DNA of 64,000 nt from Apostichopus japonicus (taxonomy: Eukaryota > Echinodermata > Holothuroidea > Aspidochirotida > Stichopodidae). The notes below the pieces were generated by a model. That model had not been told where the DNA came from. It saw only the letters and a list, made by a program, of their open reading frames with translations, and did no database searches. Positions 1-11,880 of the stretch are shown piece after piece. The stretch is from NCBI RefSeq assembly GCF_037975245.1, contig NC_092567.1, forward strand, positions 8,246,714-8,310,713, read 5' to 3'. The first letter of the stretch is position 1; each line of letters begins with the position of its first letter. The translations under genes were made by a program, and so were the position numbers.

Positions 1-536
1 TTGTTTACGTTCTAACATTTTGTGTATTGTTATTGTGGTAGTCGACCAGGTCATCTATGAAATCTTTGTGAGATGAGATATTACCAAAAGCTTAATTTTT
101 AATACATTTTGGATTAGGTTGACTTAACAAATAACCGAACACTGAAAGTAACATTGAATCATGAATATCAATACTACTACTCATATCTAGGAAAAAATAC
201 AATTTTTAAGGCTAATATTTCATGGTTATTTGATAAATGATTGAAACATAAAAACAAAAGTTATTTCGGCTGCGTTGCCTTGATGATATCGTTCATTGTA
301 CTGTTGCCAGATGCAAAATGTTACCAACTTTAAGGATTCATATCTTTGTGATACAAAATGAGATGAGGATCTGGTTTATGAATTTACTTGCATAGTTTTG
401 ACTTTTACCTCAGCAATTTTGAGAAGGAATCAAATTTAACCACAGGAAAAACTTTGAGCAATATGTGGGATAATTTTATTTAAGTGACGAGTACAAATAG
501 CAAAAATCTAGTGAATATGCTGAATAACGTGTTTTT
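1..536. other. Left flank without a recognisable gene
   Basis: No open frame of note and no recognised repeat is seen here apart from the possible minus-strand poly(A) hexamer. If gene A carries on to LRR exons, as gene B does, they would have to lie left of this window or be too diverged to see. Confidence 0.5.
475..480 (-). terminator. Candidate poly(A) signal for gene A
   Basis: On the minus strand this reads AATAAA. It lies about 57 bases beyond the stop codon of the possible last exon of gene A (537-709). The hexamer is common by chance in AT-rich DNA, so its value depends on that weak exon call. Confidence 0.3.
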
Positions 537-709
537 TTAATAGATACAAAAGTCATAGTATTCAATATGGTTATACATGCACAACAATATAAGAACTCGT
601 GTCCATCCTAGATTACCCAGATGTGTACAATTTGCTTGTAAATCCAGTGTAGTCCGCTTTTTCCGACTTTGGCTTGGTCTTCCTGAGGGTATCTCTACCT
701 TTATGCGCT
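537..709 (-). CDS. Possible terminal exon of gene A
   Basis: A minus-strand exon can be drawn from an AG at 710-711 to a TAA at 537-539. It is open in the phase (1) left by the preceding NACHT exon and is followed about 57 bases later by AATAAA. The predicted 57-codon end starts with a basic, serine-rich stretch (GRPSQSRKKRTT) and resembles no domain I know. The acceptor has a mediocre pyrimidine tract. If real, gene A would stop soon after its NACHT/winged-helix part and lack the helical and LRR exons seen in genes B and C. It may equally be chance. Confidence 0.2.
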
Positions 710-1018
710 CTTGTCTTCAAATACAACAAGCATACATATAGAAAGATTCAAACCCAAATCGTTGTTATGTTGAACTGGGTCGGTGACATATGATGACTTT
801 ATTTGCTTACATTGCCACGCGTGTAGTATAAATGGTAATTTAACATATATACATAACAGACACTGTGGTGTCGGGGTACGATGAGCTTAAGCTGTTTACC
901 TATGCAAATACAAACACATACGAACAATACTTCCATCTCTAAGGTTTACTCATTATCTTACACATCAAAGATGACAAACTGTGGTTATGCATCAACATTA
1001 TCTCCACTGAAGACTTAC
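710..1018 (-). other. Gene A intron 3 (predicted)
   Basis: This stretch follows the GTAAGT donor of the NACHT exon. Reading on past the donor gives a tail ending at 939 that does not match the genes B and C sequence at that point, which supports splicing here. No other coding signal is seen. Confidence 0.4.
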
Positions 1019-2194
1019 CTTCACTAAGAATCCAAACCAGATGATGGGAGGCATAAAATTCACAGATGATTTTGTGCCATATTCGTGCTTCCGTCTTATA
1101 TCGACACTGGGAAATGTCAAAAACCACTTCCTGTGCAAACATTCCGAGCTTTATATAGTTATCATAAAACTCTTGTCCAAGTTCTGAAACTAAATAGGTG
1201 TTTTCCCATGCCAGCTGCTGGTTCTTCCGTGTGAGGCCGTCAAAAGCAATACGGTACAGTTTAGCTAGTTCCGTTTCAAACGCAGGCACCTCAGTATTAG
1301 CATCTCTCTTGATTTTCATATGGTTATGAATGCATGCGATCACATAAGTGAAAAATCTTGTTACTGTGCTAAATATCTCGATTTCTGGCCTCTCGTGTGC
1401 TATGTGAGCGACCATAGTGGAGAAGAGAGGGACCTGACAGAGATCTCTTAAGAATGGGTTTCTCTGAAGCTGCTCTTCGATCCGATCTGCCAACTGGACA
1501 TCATCAGCCACCGCCTTCAGGACATAGTTTCGACGTTCAGCCACCCCAAACCCTGTTAATCTGATTCGTTTTGTTTCGGGATGTAAGTTAGGCGGGAGGT
1601 TCAATGTCCTGGTAAGTATGATGACAAGAATGTCTAGAAACATTTTCATCTCAATGATGGAGGAGATATGTGTTTTGGTGTTCTTGTCAGGATACTCGTC
1701 ATAACTGTCAAATACCATGACAACAGACCCTTTGTATACTTTGAGGATTTCCTTAATGCAAGAGTCGTCCATGTCCTCATCTTCGGGCACTATAGAATGC
1801 TTTATGGCAGTGTATATAGACTCTACACCTTTCAGTTGCCTCAACTGGAGAAATATAAGTATTTCCACATCTTTGAGAGGAGATTCAGGGTTCTTAGTAC
1901 ACCAGTCATAGACAAACTGTGATGCAAGTGTTGATTTCCCGAACCCAGGGTCAGCCTCGATGATCTTTCTATTTGACTTAGTTTTGGGGCTGTTTAGAAT
2001 ATCATTGTAAGAATCTAACGATTCTATCACATCGGGCTTTTGCATGAAATCACTCTCCTGGGCCGAGCAGTAAATACCTCCCTGAACAAATATACTGTTA
2101 ACCTTACACTTGTTCATGGAAGGAAATGGCTTAGCTGTCTCGTATTGCTTTCGATAGGCTGTTTTTGCATACTTGATGAGATCGTTTTTCTTTC
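1019..2194 (-). CDS. Gene A exon 3: NACHT NTPase domain
   Basis: This is the central exon of a minus-strand NLR-type receptor. It starts after a strong acceptor (a T-run then CTCTCAG, exon from 2194) in phase 1 and ends at a GTAAGT donor (exon end 1019, phase 1). It encodes about 392 residues: an entry segment (VNSIFVQGG), a P-loop (EADPGFGKST), a DWC motif, a Walker B (VVMVFDSYDEYP), a sensor arginine (ILTRT), then LTGF and the winged-helix and helical region, ending at IWHKIICEFYASHHLV. NACHT proteins bind ATP and oligomerise on sensing danger. Two motif residues are off consensus: the first P-loop Gly is Ala, and the Walker B Gly is Ser. Compared with the exon of gene C it stops about 100 residues early, before the LDPFDLQ...FACG stretch. 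The family call is firm; completeness of the gene is not. Confidence 0.85.
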
Positions 2195-3713
2195 CTGAGA
2201 GAAAAAAAAACAGTTGAAGAGTTTTTAGCACTTGAAAGGTTACATGCATACATTTTGACCTTCTGAAACAAACCTATCATCGAGTTGGTTTAAGTGAAAC
2301 GGGAGTGCAGTATAAACACTCAATTGTGAAATTCAGTTTACATAAGGTATCAGTCACCAAGTATGTAGCGTACTTTGTAACTACTTTTTATTGGTGACGT
2401 AACGTCAAATTATGTAATGGGTTACCAATTTTTATTATAAAAGCTACATATTTTTAAAACACTGATAGCAATAGATGCTTAACTGAGCTTTACTTTAACT
2501 ATGTTGCACTACCCATTAAAAAGAGAGACGAAGTCAAAGTAGAGGGTGTCAACTATCATAATGTAATCATATATGTCTAATCATTGAGTTAATGTTAAAT
2601 ATCACACCAAGATGTACTAATCACTACCAATAGCGTTGAATTTAAACAGATAATCCATCTCCTCACTCTATAGAACTTGGAACTGTTAATGCAACTCTAA
2701 AGTTCATTTATAAGTGAAAGAACTTCATCTTCAGGTGGTATTACTTCCATGTCGTGCATGCTCTCATGTTATGGTGAACGTGTTATTTCACTATCAATCA
2801 CTTAATTAGCATTGCTAACCCACTTGGTAAAAATTACAGTGTGAAATTCAAATTATCAAATATTATTGTCATATTCTATTTATTATCAAATTACTACAGC
2901 TATACCCATAAGCAGAAAGCAAATGTTAAGCGCATCAAATTGAAAAATTATACCATTATCGGTCTCACTAACTTTTATACACATCCTAGTTTGAACAATG
3001 TAACATATACGATTACTTATTAAAAGAGAATATCAATGTCCTAAGGCCGTTGGTAAATGGGAATAAGTTACAAGTATACGAATTTAACTGGAATATGTTC
3101 TGTTTACCATTCGCTGCTGTCAGAGATACAAAAGGAGAACACTTTCAGTTTCGATACATTCAAAAGATGGATAGTAACCATTGGATACGTTTTTTGAGAA
3201 CGAAAATGGAGCATTGGAATATTAATTTTTGGGCATGTAGCATTATCTAAGAATTCAAGTAAACTATGTCATTCAGAACTATTGTAGACGGCTTAGACCT
3301 TAGGATCAAGAATATAAAAAAAAATACTGCACACCTAATCATCTTGTCTAATTATTGCACGCAAACTATTTTATCTTCGACTGTTAAATGAACATACCTC
3401 CAGCTATATTTGACAACCTTCACTTTTTGCTGAAAGTTGAGAATTATACTGTGCATGCTTTCAAGAAATTTTACTTTAAATATCCGACTTACCTAAAAAA
3501 ACTTAGAGAAAGTTAAAGAATAGACTCCCGTGCATGGTAACTTGTAAATGAAAAAAAAACTCCTTAGTAAATCATCGAATCACCATTAACATTGTAGCAA
3601 ATCTTTCGAAAATTATGAATCGCAGTAAATCGGTGGCGGTAATGCGCATTCTTAGGTCTTTTGCGAGTGCATACGAACATTCATGTATAAAGATACTCTT
3701 TAAGTTACAGTAC
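2195..3713 (-). other. Gene A intron 2 (predicted)
   Basis: AT-rich sequence between the death-fold exon donor and the NACHT exon acceptor. Small open frames on the plus strand at 2841-3023 and 3050-3250 have no protein-like composition or splice support. Confidence 0.6.
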
Positions 3714-4019
3714 CTTCTAATTGCGCCTTACACTCTTCATCACTGGAACATAGTCTCCCTGTATGTTCCTCGTAAAGCTTTCTTACACGCATCTCAATCC
3801 CAGAAAGACACATTTTCTTCAGCGCACACAGAAGTGTCATGACACTTGTTGGCTCTATTTGTCCTCTCTCTTCCATATAACGAATCATGAGAAGGCCTGC
3901 ACTGGCTGCATTGCTCAACTCTTCTATGACGACAGGCGGATATTCAAAGAACGTAGCAAGATCAAGAACAATTTTAACAGTCAGAACGGTAGCAAGTGCA
4001 ACTTTAAAACTACCAAAAC
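3714..4019 (-). CDS. Gene A exon 2: death-fold (DED-like) domain
   Basis: A minus-strand exon of 306 bases, phase 1 at both ends, with a good acceptor (TTTTCAACAG before 4019) and a GTACTG donor. It encodes about 102 residues that look like a six-helix death-fold domain, nearest to a death-effector domain: a helical start (VALATVLTVKIVLDLATFF), then the pattern LLMIRYMEERGQIEP and LLCALKKMCLSGI, which recalls the helix 3-5 region of DEDs, and a final helix (RVRKLYEEHTG). Such domains recruit adaptor proteins or caspases by homotypic contact. It sits directly before the NACHT exon, as in classical NLRs and NLR-like proteins of sea urchins. It could also be a Death or CARD-type fold; fold class is likely, subclass uncertain. 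Confidence 0.6.
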
Positions 4020-4373
4020 CTGTTGAAAATAACGAAAGAGGATAAAAGACACCTAACAAGCACATGGAACACTCCTTCAGATATGAAATGATGTAGAACC
4101 AACGGATGCGTTAGTGATATGAACTTACAAACTTGAAACTTATCGATCAAAATGTAATGACCTGGTAATCCCTTTCACTTTCAAAAGTTTGATTTTCTTA
4201 TGAAATTATGTTGTCAATATATATTTCATGATATCTGCATTAAATTCACCAATGTTACGGTTTTTATAAAAGAAAAAGTGAATATGGCTTCTCAACTAAC
4301 TTAGAAAAGGCTACAGTGTAACGTGGATTGTAATTTACTTACTAAATGCAAATTGTTCGGTTTATAAACTTAC
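4020..4373 (-). other. Gene A intron 1 (predicted)
   Basis: Short intron between the GTAAGT donor of exon 1 and the CAACAG acceptor of exon 2. Nothing else is seen in it. Confidence 0.55.
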
Positions 4374-4431
4374 CGTTTACTGCCTTCTTTAAATCTGGTT
4401 TGATGTCCACGGGATTAACATTGGCAGCCAT
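4374..4431 (-). CDS. Gene A exon 1: start codon and leader
   Basis: The minus strand shows ATG at 4431-4429 in a good start context (A at -3, G at +4). Nineteen codons (MAANVNPVDIKPDLKKAVN) run to a consensus GTAAGT donor, leaving phase 1, which is exactly the phase of the death-fold exon. There is no signal peptide, so gene A should encode a cytosolic protein. The exon is too short to be found by ORF length alone; the call rests on start context, donor and phase agreement. Confidence 0.65.
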
Positions 4432-4546
4432 CTTAGATCTGTAATTTTGCATGCAAAATTAACATTTACTTGACTGGAAACTCTATGTAAAGTTCCACGG
4501 TCAAGGCATTAACTGGATTACTCAGGATATAAATGGGTTTCCAGAA

Positions 4547-4554
4547 TATTTATA
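4547..4554 (-). promoter_or_regulatory. TATA-like box upstream of gene A
   Basis: The minus strand reads TATAAATA here, about 115 bases before the proposed ATG at 4431. Position and sequence suit a core promoter, but such strings are frequent in AT-rich DNA. Confidence 0.3.
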
Positions 4555-6139
4555 CTTTGAATGGTTAGTGTTACATTTTTTGGGCTGATTGTCTCTCTCT
4601 TGTTATCGATGGTGCAAAATTTATAATTGGTATACATGATGTGTTTGAATCTAACTTTTATTGTACATAATTGCGTATAACTGTACAGTTAAAATACGAA
4701 TTTGAATTGCTGATTATTCCGGCATATGAAATTATTCGAAACAAAATCAGTAAGTTGTTATCATAATTTAAAGATTGATAGAACCGAACGGGAATTGGTT
4801 TTAAAGGCCTAAAAAAAGGTTAGCACAAATTGTTTGCGATATTGTACTTATATATCACTGAATTCTACAAATAGTAGATTAATTTAACAATACATCCAAC
4901 CTATTCGAATACTGCTAAAGTTCTTTCTTCATAGTCGTATTGGATGCAGTCAATCTGAATGAACTTGGTCTTTTATGGTTATCATTTTAATCACTTACTA
5001 GGTACATCTTAATGATATTATGTGTAAGCGTAGTCACGTTGACTGTCCTATACACTTTGCATGTTTGTTCCCTTTTATTTACCGCAACAAATTATTACTA
5101 CTCTAGAGCGTATATGACACAGTTATTAATAGAGACAGAAACAAAAAGTCGACAAACATTACTTTTAAAGTAGTTGAGTGCAACTTTACCAAGCAATTTC
5201 AATTTTATTCAATATTATCTTCAAAGTAAAACGACATTGGTACTAATCACGTGTTGATGTAAGAAAAACTATTGGATTTGCTTGATCTTGAAACATTATT
5301 AGAATTAGACAATTCTAAAGTTTATTGTCGATCACTTGAAAAATAATATAATGTAATAAATGTTACGTAAGTACAAGGACAGTAGTCGTATTATTTCATT
5401 TGCTCTTTATTTTGAGGAGTCTAGAAGTACATGATGACATTTAATTTGAAATCAATTATCACCTTATTGGAATTGCTTTTGCATGTTTTCATACCTATTC
5501 ACATAATTGTTCATAGTTGTAACATTTCAACATGATTTCAAAATAACAGTATAAAAGGATGATATCACTTTCTATGTCCAAAGTTATTTAGCAAAATCAG
5601 GTCTAAGCTATAATAACACGAACTTACATTAATTCGTCTATCAAATGATAGCAATGATATTGTTTGACCAATACTCCCTACAAATGTTGAATGCCCAAAA
5701 GTAACACTGCTCACAGCTCACAATCTTAACTAATAATTTGAATCACGACGACAATACTTAACTTGAGTAGGATGATACAATAAAACACGTTTTAAATTCA
5801 TAACGCTTTACAGGAGTCCATTTGAGATCATACTAGCTCTGATGTATGCAAAATTGCAAAGAAAGGATCAATAAAAGTCACACTGTGTCTGCCCTAGCAT
5901 TCCATCGTGATATAGAACTACACTATTGTGGTAGATGTTATATAAATTAAGGTTAGCTAATGGCTCTATCAGTTGATAGCAATATTATACTTAGACGCGG
6001 TGCTTGTTTCGTTTCGTTTCGTTTAAGCATTCACTTAAAGTTCATATTGATTATATCAATCTAACGAAAAGTTTAAATCAGATTGCTTACCTACCATCGG
6101 TGTTAACCTTATTATAATTTTTTTTACCCATTTTTTTTT
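4555..6139. other. Intergenic, nothing recognised
   Basis: Upstream flank of gene A. No open frame with protein-like content. A GTTTCGTTTCGTTTCGTTT run at about 6007-6025 recurs near 24925 and may be the edge of a dispersed element. Confidence 0.5.
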
Positions 6140-6600
6140 TTGCATTTGATTGACCCCTCAATAGATCTATCCTATCCATCCAATCCATCCAGTCCATCCT
6201 ATCCATCCTATCCATCCTACCCATCCTATCCATCCATTCATCCATCCATCCATCCATCCATCCGTCCGCCCGTCCGCCCGCCCTCCCGTCCGTCCGTCCG
6301 TCCGTCCGTCCGTCCGTCCGTCCGTCCGTCCGTCCGTCCATCCATCCATCCCATCCATCCTATCCGTCCATCCTATCTATCCTATCCATCCTTCCTATCC
6401 TATCCATCCATTCTATCCGTCCATCTTATCCTATCCATGCATCCTATCCACCCATCTTATGCATCCATCCATCCTATCTATCCTATCCATCTTACCCATC
6501 CTATCCATCCATCCTATCCATCCATCCTATGCATCCAATGCATCCATCCTATCCATCTTATGCATCCATCCATTCATACTATCCATTCATGTTCATGTGA
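6140..6600. repeat. CCAT/CCGT microsatellite with CCTATCCAT satellite flanks
   Basis: A tetranucleotide array of TCCA and TCCG units with a pure CCGT core at about 6283-6340, flanked by looser TCCATCCTA units to about 6590. All six frames stay partly open because of the repeat, giving fake proteins rich in Ser/Pro/His or Asp/Gly/Trp. No gene is implied. Confidence 0.95.
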
Positions 6601-8455
6601 GGTTAGTTTACTAAATACATTTTCTACTACAGCAAGAACTGCTTCACTTACCAGTTAGATATTTCTGCCAGATACTTTCAATAAAACTGGGGTGATCAAC
6701 ACTTCTCGCATAACCGACGGAATCTGTAAACCGATAGAAAACTTAAAATTATGTAATAAAGAAAGTCGCGTCAACCTACGTTGGTGAAAAGAAACCTAAC
6801 GTAGTTGTTATGGTATTTAACAATATTTAAGTTGTAAATAGTATTACGAGTTACTTTTATGTTGATGTCTTATTCGTAATCGTGTTCGTTCAACCGTTGA
6901 AAGTTTGTCACCCTGGTGTTAGTATTGAGGCGGACGCAACCAACATAAAAGGCATTGAAATAGTTTCTAGTAATATAAGCATTCCGTATCATATTTTAAA
7001 CATACCAAAGTACACGTAAAGCTCTATTACCACGACTTCCAAGGGTATCATCAGGTAAAACCGAGTCGATCGGAAAATATAGTGACAGAGATATGTTAGG
7101 ATCAGAGATATATAATGGAACACAAGGAACATGAGATTTGGAAAACACTGATAAATATATACAACGTGAATAAGGAATGAATGCTTCAGTTTCGGTATTT
7201 ACTTTCCTTTGGAAGAGAATATTTTGATATTGCTGTGTATGTATCATAATTATATTTATTCTATGAGGAAATGGAGGGTGTGATTCTAATGAGTCTAGCA
7301 TCAAGATTAAAATGTACAGTAGCCGAAATAGCTAACTACACACCACTGTAAAGATTAATGAACCATACATTGGTTGTATGCATGACTACATACAGATGGT
7401 CATAGGATTGTGCACGGATTGCTGTATTGCTAAAACAAAAGCAGCAACCCTGTAGAAGCTCATGTAGCCTTCTATTTTAGATATTTGTTTTTCTCGTGCA
7501 TTAGACATACGCGAAATAACGATGTTAATTCATTTTCTTCCATATCCTCTCATCCTTGCCCTTATGATCCTTTTTAGAAGCCATACTTTGTTTTTTAAAT
7601 TATAGAAGGTTGTAAACATTTTTTGTTTTTCAAAAGAAGACATAAAGATTTTTTTATTAAATTATTGCCATCTAAATTAGTACCTTACATAAGTATGTAA
7701 GTAATAACTCTAACATGCCGCTGGAATATTACGTTAAACTAGTTATGTCTCTTGAATACAATATATTCGTCGCCTGAGCCACATATAAATGTTCCCTGCT
7801 ATATCATATAGTGAACGGCTAATATGGCTATATGGTCAATAACATCGATTAAGGTCGTATCACCATATTTACAGCATGTACGCATGCTCACATGTACGTC
7901 ATATATCTGGTACCTTCTCAGAAAGTAAAACTATATTTTACATGCGGATCGTAGCAATGTGCCATTCAACCTTTATTTTTGTCGCATGTACATGATGTAC
8001 TTATGTTTAACCTGCATAATGAGCTTCTACTTAATGCGAATTAATCCTTGACTCTAAACAATAATTGTAAATGCACTAGTTGTTGTGAGGTCGGCTACAT
8101 CGAAATAGAACTTGAGGATATGTAGTTACGCATAGTTTTTATAGAAGCTTTAAACTACAAATGCTGTGAAGGGACAAATACGCGCACATAATACAGACAG
8201 CTTAATACAGAGGTTACCACAGTGAACACAAAAGAAAGATTCCACTACCAAAAGTCTTCACAGGGGATGTTATTACCCATCATACGTCACGCAACAATAT
8301 CATTGGGGTAGTGGTGAGGAACAAATTACAATATGTTGACTTCATATTCTTTCAAGGTACCTGTGCAAGTATAGGTTTTCTAGTTGTAGATAGCTGTCTG
8401 ATCCGACTGGTGACACGTGACCAATTTACTGGAAGTGGTGGGTACGTTGACTTGC
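6601..8455. other. Intergenic, nothing recognised
   Basis: AT-rich DNA with no supported exon, RNA gene or repeat unit that I could recognise. The 102-codon minus frame at 6996-7304 has no family likeness. Confidence 0.5.
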
Positions 8456-8459
8456 TTTT

Positions 8460-9010
8460 TTAATTCCTTAATTGATTAGAATATTTTTATTGTTAAATAA
8501 AGAAGAAAGCACACCACACAGGAGAGTTCAAAATGAACAGCAAATGCAAGTCACATACACACATGTACCTAAAAGCAGGGAAACTACTAGTTAGTTATAG
8601 TAAGTTACTATATGTTTACACTGATTACGTTAAAGCTTTGATAACGACTTTTCGAATCGTCCTGTTTTAAGTAACGCTTTTTGGTTATGACACGCACTTT
8701 GAATATGAATACTGTTCAATGATATTCTCACGAAACTGAACCTACTATAAGGGTTCTATTTAGAACTTAAATAACATAATGTCATCGCACTATGAAGTCC
8801 TTGCCTAGCTAAGTTTAAGCTTGGATCAAGTACTATAACTCTTTTCGAGAACTATGTACTTGTCGACGAGACACACGAAAATTACTCAACCATCGTCGTA
8901 TACTTTAACCTTGACCAATTATTTCAATGCAGAATCGCGTAAAACAACGCACCGACCCTGTGACATGCTCCATTGTGGCTCTGAACTCTTGTAGCACTCA
9001 TGCAATGTAG
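8460..9010. repeat. Dispersed repeat family R1, copy I (partial, diverged)
   Basis: This stretch shares long runs with 15360-16610: AAAGAAGAAAGCACACCACA near 8500, the AAGCAGGGAAAC segment near 8575, GGTTATGACACGCACTTTGA near 8683, and the TTGTCGACGAGACACACG segment near 8859. It is older and shorter than the other two copies. No coding capacity is seen, so it may be a non-autonomous element or a segmental duplicate. Confidence 0.7.
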
Positions 9011-9467
9011 TGTAACGTTGTCCGCTCCAGTTATGTTGTAGGGGCGTACCCGATTGGTAAGTTAGGTGTGGGGTTGGTAGGGAGAGACTCGAGGACACCG
9101 TTGAATAAAATACACTAACAGTGCATCCTGAGATTAATAAGTATATATGCTTTTCTATATACAATGTTCCTGTAGTAAATTTTTCAAAGTGTTACAAACA
9201 AATAAATATATAAGTAGGAATACCTTAACGACTAAAACACGACACACGGACAACGTACATTAACTAACCCTATCACGGCACAGCTATTCTGTAATGCGCA
9301 AGTTGCCTAGAAGAGAGCTAAACTATACGCATTGCGTTAAAGACAACGCAGCGCATCAAATGATGAATTCGTCAGAGGCAAGTGGCGGAGATTTCTTGTC
9401 AGATGTGGGAGGGGGGGGGGGGTTGCAGGCCATTGATGAAATAAAAAGTCATAACTGCTGGCTCACT

Positions 9468-9735
9468 ATCTAAGTGGAGCGCCACCATAAGTTGGCGCGA
9501 AGTGCACAAGAATTTTGTGGCAAATATTGCCTCCCAGATTGCAGTAAATGGCACTGCCCAGGCCTTGAAAAGCTGCATTTAACCAGGGGCGTATGCAGGA
9601 TTTTCTAACCCGGGGGGCACGTATTACTATCTAAGCGGAGCGCCACCATTGGTTGGGGCGCAGCGTACAAGCAAATTTCTGGTTTTGGTACCCCCAGATC
9701 ACCGGAAATGGCACTTCTCGGGCTTGAAACTGACC
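9468..9735 (+). repeat. GC-rich module M, two tandem copies
   Basis: Two units of about 100 bases start at CTATCTAAG(T/C)GGAGCGCCAC (about 9468 and 9628), pass through a TTGGCGCGAAG-like core and end near GGAAATGGCACTTC. The same module occurs at about 10240, 22960 (reverse), 23250 (reverse) and 53830. A GGGGCGTATGCAGGATTTT string between the two units is of a kind common in marine invertebrate repeats. Open frames crossing it, with ...MVALRLDS... peptides, are repeat artefacts. Confidence 0.8.
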
Positions 9736-10237
9736 AACCATATGTACACTTTTGCCTGAGAACCAAGTTTTTTCCAAATACTTTTTTCCCATCTATAACC
9801 TTTTTGAAGATTGTCACCAGTAACACATCATGTTCGACTTCATCACATATCCTGTGGATCATTGCTTTTGTAGGTGATTCTTCATCGCGGCCCACAATAT
9901 CCGTCAGCCCCACTGTTCAGAATTTGAAAATTCACAATTCTCGTGAATAAATTCACTTCAAAACATACCCATAATGTTGCACAAAATATCATCTATGGAC
10001 AACCGATATAGAAAAACCTCCTTTAACAGACAGGTCGAAATTGCACGAGTATGATGAAGTATGGTGAAGAATGTTGGTTAGGGAATTTTCGAAAATTCAG
10101 ACGGCTACTAAAAATTTCGTTGAAGGAAATAAAAATATACCAGATATTTCCGAAACCGAACACTACACACATCGACAGTTTTGAGCATGGGCGCAGATCA
10201 GTCTTGGATAATGGTGGGAACGCGTGTCTGTTCTATG

Positions 10238-10345
10238 ACACTATCTAAGCGGAGCGCGACCACGGGTTCGCGCGTAGCGTACGATTTTTTTGGGCAAATA
10301 TACCTCCCAGATCGCCGGAAATAACACTTCCCAGACCTAATGATA
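10238..10345 (+). repeat. GC-rich module M, single copy
   Basis: A further copy beginning CTATCTAAGCGGAGCGCGAC and ending near ATAACACTTCCCAGACC. It is more diverged in the palindromic core (GGGTTCGCGCGTAGCGTAC) than the 9.6-kb copy. Confidence 0.75.
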
Positions 10346-10535
10346 CTCCTAAACCTCCTTAAGCTTTAGATCTCATGGCTTAGAAATTTAGTTTGGAGAA
10401 ATACATGGGCGTCTGCAGAAAGAAAATCAGGGGACAAATAATCCAAGTAGACTTTTGTATATACGATGGGTCTGGGGTCCTCTCCCAGAAAACAAATATA
10501 GACTGCCGCAAATGTGATTTCCGTCCTATATTTAA

Positions 10536-10986
10536 CAACTGCGGATAAAATACAATAAAATGAGAACTACTGCATGTCATTTGCACAATGCTGGATCAAA
10601 CTGCGCCAAAGTTCAATACAAGGGGAACTTGAAATGCAGCTATTGGTCAGGACAAATTGGTGGGGACAAGGTATATCATGTCCCCACTACTGAAAAAGTT
10701 GGTGGGGACGCGTCCCGCTGTCCTCACCGGGATCTGCGCCCATTGTTTGGAGGCTGTTTATCGTGGAACGCGATTTTCATGCTCACTGATATGATGTGAT
10801 ATCTGCTGTTTGCTTTACAAATTCGAATAACTTTGTCACTGTTCCTCTTTCTCTTCCCGTTTTCTTGCCGTATTTTCTACTCCATCCTTTTCTCCTTTTC
10901 TCTCTTTCTTCTTTTTCTTTTCCTTCCTTCACCTCGTTGAAGTTGGCAAGAGTATACAGATTCAAAGCTATTCAACAGCAACAAAA
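10536..10986. repeat. 451-bp direct repeat, left copy (LTR-like)
   Basis: Nearly identical to 11881-12331, at a constant offset of 1345 bases; I notice only about three mismatches (for example GCGCC versus GCTCC near 10604). It includes a strong pyrimidine tract at about 10845-10930 and an ATACAATAAAATGAG segment near its left edge. Short frames inside it are duplicated with it and have no known domain. Confidence 0.9.
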
Positions 10987-11880
10987 TGGAATAACTTGAA
11001 TATAAATCGACACCTAATACAGTATAGCGTGTACGTGTGTGTAGGCGGAAAGGGGAGTGGTGGATTCCCCTTTGTCAGCAGGTCCTGCACTATACCTCTC
11101 TCCCTTAATTCCTCCATTTATAAGTGCAATCTATTAACCGTATTTACTTACCTAATGAGGGTTAAATTGGATGTCGTTTGTTCTGGAGTAAATATCGTTG
11201 ACTCAATCACCTTTAGTTTCAATAATATGGAAATCCTTTATTGTTATATTCAATCCTTGATAATTGGTTCTATAGTGTCGAATGGTCCTGGAATGGGAGG
11301 TGAAGTCCAACTGTTTGGTTGATGGAGTGTTGATGAACATACAACGCCATAGCAAAATATCAAGTCTTTCTAAATCTAACGTCAATGTGACAATATGGGA
11401 ATTCCATTACAAAGCCAGTCAACATATCCAAATTGTGCAGACATCAATCCGATATACAAAACTATTTGGAGAAACACATCCACTACTTCGTGTATTACCG
11501 TGATCGCCGTGTTAAACCTGTCGTACAAATGATGTGCCGTACGTTCTGTTTTGAGTAATTGTATCACATTTTCTACTGTTTACCTTTATTTGAAAGCTTT
11601 ACTACAATATGAGTCATTCTGCAGGTAACGCAGTAACATAACAAATCTATTCATATGTATCCAACCGAGGCAGAAGTCATAGTACATAAACAATAGCAGG
11701 GAAACACCAGTTACTAATTTTATACACTGATGGCGTGAAAGCCTTTGTAACGGCTTTAACGAATGCTCCTGTTTTAAGTAACGTTCATTGGTTATGACAC
11801 GCACTTTGAATATGGGAACTGTTCAAATGAAATTCTCGCTAAATCAAACTTACTATAAAGTTTTCTATTTAGAAGATATT
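10987..11880. repeat. Dispersed repeat family R1, copy II, between the direct repeats
   Basis: This internal segment aligns along its whole length with 15478-16371 (shared TGGAATAACTTGAATA start, GGTGGATT...CAGCAGGT, GAATGGT.CTGGAATGGGA, GTCAATGTGACAATATGGGA, TATGACACGCACTTTGAATA). It is framed on both sides by the 451-bp direct repeats. Frames such as 11282-11503 have matching but broken counterparts in copy III (15777-16001), so an ancient coding origin is possible but not shown. Confidence 0.8.

Noticed and set aside
6140-6658. Open frames of 63-172 codons across 6.1-6.6 kb
   Set aside because: They are translations of the CCAT/CCGT microsatellite on both strands, with no codon variety.
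9605-9950. Open frames on both strands with MVALRLDS-type peptides
   Set aside because: They cross the dispersed module M and its like-named copies elsewhere; similarity is due to the repeat.
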